A stretch of DNA of 64,000 bases from Rickettsia endosymbiont of Lasioglossum villosulum. Its GTDB lineage: Bacteria; Pseudomonadota; Alphaproteobacteria; Rickettsiales; Rickettsiaceae. The notes under the pieces are model-generated. The model saw nothing but the letters and a program-made list of their open reading frames with translations, made no database searches and was not told where the DNA came from. Of this stretch, positions 56,965 through 64,000 are shown piece after piece; within the stretch, counting starts at the first letter, position 1; the number at the start of each line of letters is the position of its first letter. The position numbers and the translations under genes are program-made. Where the stretch lies: positions 372,001 through 436,000 of the forward strand of contig NZ_OZ032152.1 of the NCBI RefSeq assembly GCF_964026455.1, given 5' to 3'.

Positions 56965-59052
56965 TTATAAATCGAATCTTACCGTAATTGTTCCTGAGTG
57001 TGTGCTATATTTCTTGTGCATGTAGTAGTTGTAATCAAACTGTAATTTAATATTATTATTTTGAGCTATTACTCCGGCACCTATGTTATACCCTAGTCTT
57101 GAATTTCTTGTCATATCTACTTTTTTGATCTCTTTAGGAATATCCTGGTTACTTGTAAATGTAGCTGTTATTGCCTTATGACTTGCAAAAAAATTTCTTT
57201 CTATACTGCCTTGTAATGATGGAATTAGTTTAAGATGCGAATTAATATCTGTAGAATTTAATATTATCTTACTGCCTATAGTACAGTTGAACACCTTTCT
57301 AGATTTCCTTGAAATCTTTAACAAATAATCATATGCTCCTTGTTCCTTGTATAAATTATTCAGCATATTATAATATTTTAGACTAATGTTCGGAACTAAT
57401 TGCATACCACTTGTAAAATTGTGATAATAGCTTAAATTACCTTCAATGCCCATACCACGAATATAGGATTTACCATGTCTCTGGGCATTGATTACATTTT
57501 TGATATTGCTACCTGATAGTGAACCAATTAATTGTAGAGAAACGTTTCTATCTAAATCTTTTTGGTAATAAGCACTGACCATGTGTGAATTAATACGGCT
57601 TTTGCCTAGTGTTTCACTAAATCGTAAGTATGAATGAATATTGCCGTAGGCAATGCCTAATATATAGCTATCATTAAATGATATTTCTCCTCCTAGTATT
57701 ATGGCTAGCATTCTTCCTGTGTAAGATGATATGCTGCTACCACTGTCTTGTTTACTAATAGCGTAACCACTATTATCCCAAATACTAAAACCTCTATTCT
57801 GCTCATCGCCCCCTGATATTGGTTGTGATTTACCATTTAATCCTATTAATCTGTTTTGGATTATTTGATTAAATATCTTTAACGCTAACATTACCTCATT
57901 ATTACTTGCTCTGAACTGACTGATGCGGTCTAATATCCTGCTGCTTGGTTCTTTTAATTCATCTTTTAGATTAAGATCCTCAATGTTATTATTCCTATCA
58001 GATGATTCTAAGTTTTGATTACTGTTGTAACTACTATTTGGAGTATTATGATTAGTCTGATTACCACCACTACCATCTACTGCATCTAGTTCATCTTTTA
58101 GGTTAAGACCCTCAATATCATTATTTCTATCAGATGGTTCTAAGTTTTGGTTACTGTTGTAACTACTATTTGGAGTATTATGATTAGTCTGATTACCACC
58201 ACTACCATCTACTGCATCTAGTTCATCTTTTAGGTTAAGACCCTCAATATCATTATTTCTATCAGATGGTTCTAAGTTTTGGTTACTGTTGTAACTACTA
58301 TTTGGAGTATTATGATTAGTCTGATTACCACCACTACCATCTACTGCATCTAGTTCATCTTTTAGGTTAAGACCCTCAATATCATTATTTCTATCAGATG
58401 GTTCTAAGTTTTGGTTACTGTTGTAACTACTATTTGGAGTATTATGATTAGTCTGATTAGCGCCACTACTTACTGCATCCAATTCTAGGTTACAATCATT
58501 AAAAATATTAATTCCATTGTCTGATGATAAGTCTAAGGATGAGGTTAAAGCATCTAAATTATCTGATCTACTAGATTGAGATTTTTTAGGAGTTGAAGTA
58601 ACAATATGACCTTCATCAAAATTACTATGTTTTGATATCATATCATCGATTTTTTTTAATTCTTTCTCTAATAATTCGGTTGAAGATTCATCAGAGCTTA
58701 TAAGGCTTTGTTGGGATTTTTCATATAGTTTTTTTCTATTATTTAATTTTCTTAGTTCTGAATCTTCATATTCAATATCTTCCAACTCTTCTTTCCTTTT
58801 TTCTATAGCATGATTGATTGATCGTATTTTGTTATTAATGTTCTCCAGATGTGATATCCTATAATCTCTACGATCGTTTGACGTCTTTATTAAATCTTGC
58901 TTTTTTTCCAAAAGTTCTATTATTCCATTATGATCACTAAGGATATTTGTTGGGAGTGTATTGGAAGCAGCTATAACATTATTGCCAATGAATATTATAG
59001 TAATACTATAATTTGTGTATCTAAAAAATAGATATATTATTTTTTTGAGCAT
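56965..59052 (-). CDS. Autotransporter with tandem 44-residue repeats, copy 2
   Basis: Identical at protein level to the 34994-37081 product: export signal, coiled coil, four 44-residue repeats (DNA about 57971-58498) and a C-terminal beta-barrel ending TVRFDL. The identical repeat number in both copies argues for a very recent duplication. Here its downstream neighbour is the complete IS4-type element, rather than the truncated integrase found at copy 1. Confidence 0.78.
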   Translation of the reverse strand: MLKKIIYLFFRYTNYSITIIFIGNNVIAASNTLPTNILSDHNGIIELLEKKQDLIKTSNDRRDYRISHLENINNKIRSINHAIEKRKEELEDIEYEDSELRKLNNRKKLYEKSQQSLISSDESSTELLEKELKKIDDMISKHSNFDEGHIVTSTPKKSQSSRSDNLDALTSSLDLSSDNGINIFNDCNLELDAVSSGANQTNHNTPNSSYNSNQNLEPSDRNNDIEGLNLKDELDAVDGSGGNQTNHNTPNSSYNSNQNLEPSDRNNDIEGLNLKDELDAVDGSGGNQTNHNTPNSSYNSNQNLEPSDRNNDIEGLNLKDELDAVDGSGGNQTNHNTPNSSYNSNQNLESSDRNNNIEDLNLKDELKEPSSRILDRISQFRASNNEVMLALKIFNQIIQNRLIGLNGKSQPISGGDEQNRGFSIWDNSGYAISKQDSGSSISSYTGRMLAIILGGEISFNDSYILGIAYGNIHSYLRFSETLGKSRINSHMVSAYYQKDLDRNVSLQLIGSLSGSNIKNVINAQRHGKSYIRGMGIEGNLSYYHNFTSGMQLVPNISLKYYNMLNNLYKEQGAYDYLLKISRKSRKVFNCTIGSKIILNSTDINSHLKLIPSLQGSIERNFFASHKAITATFTSNQDIPKEIKKVDMTRNSRLGYNIGAGVIAQNNNIKLQFDYNYYMHKKYSTHSGTITVRFDL
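57971..58498 (-). repeat. Four tandem 132-bp coding repeats, copy 2
   Basis: Same array as at 36000-36527, with four units of 44 codons and the same variant first and last units. Bounds are approximate. Confidence 0.85.
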
Positions 59053-59171
59053 AAGTGTATTTAGAGCTTTTAAGGATTATTGTGGCTCAAGGGTTAATGT
59101 TTGTGTTTTATTTTGAGTATTAGGTTTAACAGTTTAGTAAGTTTTAAATTCACAGTAGCACCATCATATAT

Positions 59172-59290
59172 ACGCGAGCATCTGTAATGCGTAAACTACT
59201 TGCTTTTATGCATGCCATTATTAAAAATAATTCTTGCTGGACACCTAATTTTTGTTAATTCTTATTGACTTGCATTATAGATGCTCGCGT
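59172..59290. repeat. Short element with 19-bp inverted ends, copy 2
   Basis: Same 119-bp MITE-like segment as 37201-37319 (ACGCGAGCATCTGTAATGC at the left end). The gap 59053-59417 contains nothing else. Confidence 0.6.
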
Positions 59291-59417
59291 TTTAAAGATT
59301 TTACAACATGTAAACTTTTATCTGGACTATTATCTCATAGCAATAATTTAATACAAAATTATAGCTTATTGAAAATATAATGCACTATTAAAAAGCATCA
59401 TAAAAAATTTTATAATT

Positions 59418-59558
59418 ATGAATACTAAAGAAAAAGCTAAAGTACTTAGCTGTTTTGATGTAGCTAATTATTTTTTAGTATTAGTTGATAGAGAAGCAGG
59501 GGATAGTATAACCCATGTATGGACCTTCCCAATAAGGCAAGAAAAAAATAACACTTAA
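59418..59558 (+). pseudogene. Panacea-domain antitoxin, 5' fragment, copy 2
   Basis: ATG-initiated 33 native residues ending GDSITH, then read-through into the IS1111-type element and a stop. Same lesion as in copy 1, so the insertion preceded the duplication. Confidence 0.8.
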
Positions 59559-59856
59559 TAGCAAAAAAGCAAATGCAGTCATGTATTCGACTTATAGTTA
59601 ACAAATTAACTAATTTAAATTAGCAAATTTATCCTATTGCCCTGATGGAATTCGCTGGCTTACACACTATATACTTATCAGTTTTTCGGCTTCTAAAGAG
59701 CCGTTGGGTTATTCAGTTTTTTTGTAAGCTAAGTTTGTCTTATTTACCACCATTATCATTTTCTTTCGCATATTCTAGATCGGAATTTCATTAATATTTA
59801 TAAAAATTTATATTTTCTATAAATTATTTTTGTTATTTATTATATTACTCATTTAT

Positions 59857-60828
59857 TTAGTTACACATTTTACTTTCTAAGTAATCATTACCTGAACTTA
59901 GTACAGCAAATACTACTCTTGCTAATTTGTTAGCCACAGCCACTACCGTTTTATTATGACCATTTCGTTCAATTAAATTAAACATCCATGCTGTAAACTT
60001 ACTATAAATTTTCTTGGACTTTTCTTCTTTAGATATAAATCTTATCTTAGCATTAAGTACTGCTCTACTACCTTGGATTAATAGGGTACGTAAATATACA
60101 TCACCTCGTTTACTAATGCCTAATAATTTTTCTTTACCTCCACTAGAATGCTGTCTTGGGACTAGTCCTAACCATGCTGATAATTGCCTACCATTCTTAA
60201 AATTTCTTGCATTGCCTATTGAGGCTACTAAGGCAGTAGCAGTAATTAAACCAATACCAGCTATGGCCATTAATTGTTGACATTGTACCAAGTTCATAGC
60301 TATTACTTTTAGTCGTTTTTCTAATTCTTTTATTTTTTTATCATTCTCTACAAATTCTTCTTTTAATTCATAAAATGTTTGGTAACTTAATGAACTCAAT
60401 TTCCCCTCATCTAAAATTTCAGTTAATTTCACTACAACATTATTAATACCTTGTGGAATAATAAAACCAAATTCATTTAACAATCCTCGAATTTCATTAG
60501 CTAGTGCAGTGCGATTTCTTACTAATCTTTCTCTAACACGGTGAATTGATAAAACATCTTGTTGTTCTATTGTCTTAATTGGTACAAATCTCATGTTAGG
60601 CCTTGCCACAGCTTCACATATTGCTTCAGCATCTGCCTGATCGTTTTTATTAGTCTTAACATATGGTTTTACAAATTGTGGTGCCATTAATTTTACTTCA
60701 TGACCTAGTTTTATTAATTCTCTAGCCCAATAATTTGCTCCTCCACATGCCTCTATTCCTACTAAACATTTTGGTGTATTGACCATAAAACTTAATAGCT
60801 GATCTCTCATTAATTTTTTCTTTAACAC
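59857..60828 (-). CDS. IS110-family transposase, exon 2, copy 2
   Basis: A 323-codon frame identical to the copy-1 product, with the DEDD domain and the C-terminal Ser-containing transposase_20 domain. The exon extends to 60860, and exon 1 lies at 62754-62799 across the intron. Confidence 0.85.
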   Translation of the reverse strand: MLKKKLMRDQLLSFMVNTPKCLVGIEACGGANYWARELIKLGHEVKLMAPQFVKPYVKTNKNDQADAEAICEAVARPNMRFVPIKTIEQQDVLSIHRVRERLVRNRTALANEIRGLLNEFGFIIPQGINNVVVKLTEILDEGKLSSLSYQTFYELKEEFVENDKKIKELEKRLKVIAMNLVQCQQLMAIAGIGLITATALVASIGNARNFKNGRQLSAWLGLVPRQHSSGGKEKLLGISKRGDVYLRTLLIQGSRAVLNAKIRFISKEEKSKKIYSKFTAWMFNLIERNGHNKTVVAVANKLARVVFAVLSSGNDYLESKMCN

Positions 60829-60860
60829 TGTCTTACCATTTTTATCTACACCATGAATTT

Positions 60861-62753
60861 AGCTGGTAGAGCGATTAGTTTCCTGAATCGCCCCCCATTT
60901 AGAACCGCATCATGCCCTATTAAGGCAATGGGCTCAAGATATTATCCTTCACACGGTCTTCATTTATAAGATTTGATGTTATATTTTTACTTTTGGTAAT
61001 GGGTTGCGTTCGATAAACAATTTAAATTTTTCCCAAGTAAACGATTTCCTTTGACTGCGTCGATTTAGCCATTTGAACAATATTCTCACTGCTTGATATA
61101 CAAAAATACTCACTGCTTTATAATTGAAACTTACTCCATAATATTGGATATGTCCTCTTAACTTGCTGCAAAAGCTTTGCCATATAGTAGGCAGTTTATT
61201 ATTGCTCTTAATGTCTTTACACCAGTCCTTAACTCTCGTTAGTTTGGTACTTATCCGTTTGCTGCAACTTTTTACCTTAGGTATTACCTTACCTTTTCTA
61301 GACTTGCCAAGGTAAAAAGTAAAACCTAGAAAATTAAATGCTTCTTGTTTTATGCCTTGTCTTAAACCTTTCTTTGAAAATCTTACCAACTTGGTCTTTT
61401 CCTCATTAAGTTTAAGATTATATTTCTCAAGACGCTTTGTTAAAGCTGTTCTAATTTTCTTTGTTTCCTCTTTATACCTACAACATATCACAGCATCGTC
61501 ACCATAGCGAAACAATGTTACAGTTCCTTTGCAGTGCTGTTTTACTACTTCCTCAAACCATTGATCTAAAACATAATGAGCGAAGATGTTTGCAAGTATC
61601 GGACTGGCACAGATACCTTGCACTATCCCTTCTTCTTGAATAATCAGCTCTCCTTCACATAGTACTCCGGCTTTAAACATGCGAACTATGTTTCTTATCA
61701 ACTTCTTATCATGAATCTTCTCTTGTAACATTTTCATTAGTATGTTCCTATCAATGGTACCAAAAAAATTGGCTAAGTCTATATCCAGTATGCTCTCAAC
61801 TTCATTTTTATCAAGATGTTGCCTAAGCTCTCTCAAAGCATCATGACTCCCAATTCCTACTCTGAATCCATAAGAACATTCATAGAATATTGGTTCATAA
61901 ATACTTTCAAGTGTTTTCTGCATCATCTTTTGACAAATCTTATCTTCAAAATTGCTAATTCCTAAAGTACGGTATTTACCCAGTTTACCTTCTTTTGGTA
62001 TTTTTACTTCCAAAATGTTACCTGGCTTATAAGCCATATTCTTTAGTTTATTAACTAATTCTTTGATATTTCCTGTGAGCTTCGATCCATACTTAACCTT
62101 ATTCACTCCATCTACTCCCATTGCTTTATTTGCATCAAGCTCTTGGTAGCAAACTGTAAGTGCTTCTTCATTGAACAAGTGCATGAGATTGTTAAAGACC
62201 TTGCCTTTATCCTTTGAAGATAACCATGCTATTCTCTTCAGTTTCGTTTCTGTCTTTGCTTGATATTCTGTTGTTACCATAACATTTCCCTAAAGAGATC
62301 GACTCTACCCACGGGCCTTCCCTCCATTAGCATTACCCAACTTCGTCGGTACTATACCCGATCTGACTTCCTATACTTCTTTTCAGCTTCCTCGCTGTTA
62401 TACTTGTCAGCTAATACTGCCCTTTCAAGCAGGAATTATAGGATCTCCCACGTTCCTAAATAAACTTTTATTACATGCCATGCTCTTAGACCCCAAAGAC
62501 CCCACCTCCAACTGCCTATTTGTGTTGCCTGTGATGTTGCATTCCTGATTTTTCACTCAGTCTGCGGTCTTATAAATTAAAGTTAACGAGGCTCAATAAC
62601 TTCAGCCTTTCAGCTTACGGCCTATAATATTTCTGTCTACGCTTAACTGGTTTTGTTACCAAAACCAATCCAAGACTCGATACATAGTGTGCTAGGTCAA
62701 CACTTCTATGACTGCTCCTTCCTCAGCTAGTTTATTTACGCTTCGTGGCGCAC
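60861..62753 (-). mobile_element. Group II intron, copy 2
   Basis: Starts on the minus strand with GTGCGCC at 62753 and ends near 60861 after domain V- and VI-like hairpins. It encodes the reverse transcriptase at 60979-62280. It is the same insertion point as copy 1. Confidence 0.82.
60979..62280 (-). CDS. Group II intron reverse transcriptase/maturase, copy 2
   Basis: A 433-residue RT-maturase identical to copy 1, with the YGDD active-site box, DIDLANFFG and QGICASPILANI motifs, and no endonuclease domain. Confidence 0.88.
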   Translation of the reverse strand: MVTTEYQAKTETKLKRIAWLSSKDKGKVFNNLMHLFNEEALTVCYQELDANKAMGVDGVNKVKYGSKLTGNIKELVNKLKNMAYKPGNILEVKIPKEGKLGKYRTLGISNFEDKICQKMMQKTLESIYEPIFYECSYGFRVGIGSHDALRELRQHLDKNEVESILDIDLANFFGTIDRNILMKMLQEKIHDKKLIRNIVRMFKAGVLCEGELIIQEEGIVQGICASPILANIFAHYVLDQWFEEVVKQHCKGTVTLFRYGDDAVICCRYKEETKKIRTALTKRLEKYNLKLNEEKTKLVRFSKKGLRQGIKQEAFNFLGFTFYLGKSRKGKVIPKVKSCSKRISTKLTRVKDWCKDIKSNNKLPTIWQSFCSKLRGHIQYYGVSFNYKAVSIFVYQAVRILFKWLNRRSQRKSFTWEKFKLFIERNPLPKVKI

Positions 62754-62799
62754 GAAAAATTCTCTTTGCAATATCTATGCCAATTGTGGTAACTTCCAT
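62754..62799 (-). other. IS110-family transposase, exon 1, copy 2
   Basis: Encodes MEVTTIGIDIAKRIF up to the intron 5' boundary. A Shine-Dalgarno (AGGAGG) precedes the ATG. Confidence 0.75.
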
Positions 62800-62892
62800 T
62801 TTAGCCTCCTGATTTTTTTAATAATTTAATATTAATTATAGAAGATTAGCTTCCGCTTTTCATTCTTTATATCGGGAGGTCCATTCCATTAG

Positions 62893-63417
62893 TTAAAGCT
62901 GCAGAAATTAATATATTTTGTTCAAGGCATTAATCTTGCTTTATTTGATAAAGTGTTGTTTGAAGAAGAGATCAAGGCTTGGAAACATGGGTCGGTAGTA
63001 CCGGCTTTACGCTCAATATTTGGCAGCTTTAGAGATAATGTAATTCCTTTGCCCAGAGAAATAGACTTTGCTATTTATGACTTAGCAACAAAAAAATTAC
63101 TTCACAAAGTATATTCTTTTTATGGTGAACATTCAGCTGCTTATTTACGTCATTTAACACATAAACATTCTATTTGGTATGAAGCTATAGAGAATGCAGA
63201 TAATACTATTACTAAAGAACAGATACAGGAATTTTTTAAAGCTAATATAATAAATGATATTAAAGATTATATTTTATCAACTACTAAAGCAGATATTGTA
63301 CAAATAGAAAATGCTGAAGATGGGTGGTGGATGAATTATGATAGTGGCGTACCTGCTGAAGATATTACAGAATACCTTTTGAAGGTAAAGAAGAAAAAAG
63401 AAGGTAATAAAAGTTGA
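62893..63417 (+). pseudogene. Panacea-domain antitoxin, 3' part, copy 2
   Basis: Starts at the IS boundary with LKLQKLIYFVQGINLALFDK and ends at 63417. The longest initiated frame is 62953-63417 (154 residues). Identical to copy 1. Confidence 0.78.
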
Positions 63418-63491
63418 AAGTCATTTGGTCTGATGAAGCCCTAGAGCAGTTACAATTCTGGAAACGTACTAACTCTAAAATAAGTAATTAG
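63414..63491 (+). pseudogene. YoeB/Txe-like toxin remnant, copy 2
   Basis: The same 25-codon TTG-initiated remnant (MKVIWSDEALEQLQFW) overlapping the Panacea stop, truncated by a TAG at 63489. Confidence 0.65.
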
Positions 63492-63500
63492 AATTAATGG

Positions 63501-63686
63501 TTAATTTAAATTAGCTTTATTATTAAAAAGGAATTGAACCGGCACATTTTCACTATTTTCTACAAGAAAACGATAATATTGTTTTGCTACATCCACAGCA
63601 TCATAACTACAGCAGGACTGAATAGCAAGTTTTAAACATTCTAATTTTAACTCTACATCACTTCTAAACATACACAACTCACCCAT
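63501..63686 (-). CDS. Small hypothetical protein (61 aa), copy 2
   Basis: Identical to the 41530-41715 product: helical, two adjacent Cys (QSCCSYDAVDVA), no recognised family. Confidence 0.55.
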   Translation of the reverse strand: MGELCMFRSDVELKLECLKLAIQSCCSYDAVDVAKQYYRFLVENSENVPVQFLFNNKANLN

Positions 63687-63896
63687 AATTTATTTCATTA
63701 ATATTAGCAAAATTACTGCTAGTTATCAACAAATTCATGGATAGAGCTATAGATTCTATCTCCAGATATCCACAGTTTTAGATGAATTACAACTTTTTTT
63801 GTGATGGCTTAAAACTCCACTGGCAATGTAAAAATTAGGATGTTAATGTCATGACTAGCAAAACTTATCTATTAATGGAAATATCACTTAATTAAT

Positions 63897-64000
63897 ATGA
63901 ATAATAATTGTGCTAATCAAAGATTATATTGGTCACTCTCTACTCCCCTAAAATATATGGGTTTAAGCTTAGATGAGTGGTTTGTTATCTTACTTGGTAT
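63897..64000 (+). CDS. traL: TraL, partial (5' end, runs off the window)
   Basis: The first 34 codons are identical to the traL at 41926 (LYWSLSTPLKYMGLSLDEWF). The gene continues beyond the window, implying that a second tra operon, or part of one, starts here. Confidence 0.85.
   Translation, partial: MNNNCANQRLYWSLSTPLKYMGLSLDEWFVILLG

Larger units (their letters stand above)
59517..62892 (-). mobile_element. IS110-family (IS1111-type) element with group II intron, copy 2
   Basis: Second copy of the 3,376-bp composite insertion in the Panacea gene, with the same subterminal ATGGACCT inverted repeats, two-exon transposase, and 340-bp non-coding tail (59517-59856). Confidence 0.8.
30338..64000. 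mobile_element. RAGE-like integrative conjugative element region (degraded)
   Basis: The combination of an LRR/TPR protein, a sensor-kinase fragment, a Dam methylase, a DnaA-N-type replication protein, a tyrosine integrase, F-type tra genes and a SpoT-HD fusion is the known gene set of Rickettsiales amplified genetic elements. The integrase, initiator, methylase and tra operon are all damaged, and five insertion sequences or introns sit within it. The left edge is placed by gene content only (after ubiA). The right edge is outside the window. Confidence 0.75.
56884..64000. repeat. Long direct repeat, copy 2 (continues past the window)
   Basis: Matches 34913-42029 at offset 21,971, with no difference in any predicted protein. 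It begins inside the 3' end of the complete IS4-type element and is still matching at the last base of the window, within traL. Confidence 0.93.

Overview
The window is AT-rich, gene-sparse and full of broken genes and palindromic repeats. It looks like chromosome of a Rickettsia. Supporting signs: a 23S-5S rRNA pair with no 16S gene upstream, dispersed palindromes of the Rickettsia palindromic element (RPE) type that are also inserted in frame inside genes, a nuoA-B-C-(orphan)-D-E cluster of rickettsial type, and from about 30 kb an F-type conjugation module with the cargo of a Rickettsiales amplified genetic element (RAGE). Species cannot be fixed from sequence alone.

Layout. 0.05-3.6 kb: a tiny ORF, an rRNA promoter, 23S and 5S rRNA. 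3.7-18 kb: accessory, decaying chromosome with an S41-type peptidase lipoprotein, a DUF1543 protein, an IS1-type insertion splitting an aminoglycoside-kinase-like gene, a broken GNAT acetyltransferase, a LuxR-type regulator, an ABC exporter, an MscS channel, a DUF4143 ATPase, a frameshifted autotransporter and an ABC-F remnant joined to a 5'-truncated ABC-F gene. 17.8-30 kb: conserved backbone with mutS, tRNA-Gly(GCC), mpg, yidD, nuoE-D-C-B-A (complex I), an O-antigen-ligase-like membrane protein, a DUF2155 protein, a lone phage terminase large subunit and ubiA. Palindromic elements are dense here.

30.3-64 kb: a degraded RAGE-like integrative conjugative element. It holds an LRR/TPR protein, a histidine-kinase fragment, an internally deleted Dam methylase, a replication initiator split by a poly-A frameshift, a truncated tyrosine integrase, a repeat-bearing autotransporter, and a Panacea-type antitoxin gene split by an IS110/IS1111 element that itself contains a group II intron. 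The tra operon follows: L, E, K, pilin candidate, B, V, C, W, a Phd-like antitoxin, U, trbC. An IS1182-type element ends it. Beyond lies a very large symporter-sensor-SpoT hydrolase fusion and an IS4-type element.

A direct duplication of at least 7.1 kb begins at 34,913 and again at 56,884 (offset 21,971 bp) and runs off the window end. It carries the autotransporter, the nested Panacea/IS1111/intron locus, a toxin remnant and the start of the tra operon, so a second tra operon may begin at the edge. The two copies bracket the tra and SpoT region and could recombine to delete or amplify it. The surviving Tra proteins would make the inner parts of an F-type secretion channel, but genes for late assembly, coupling and relaxase are absent here.
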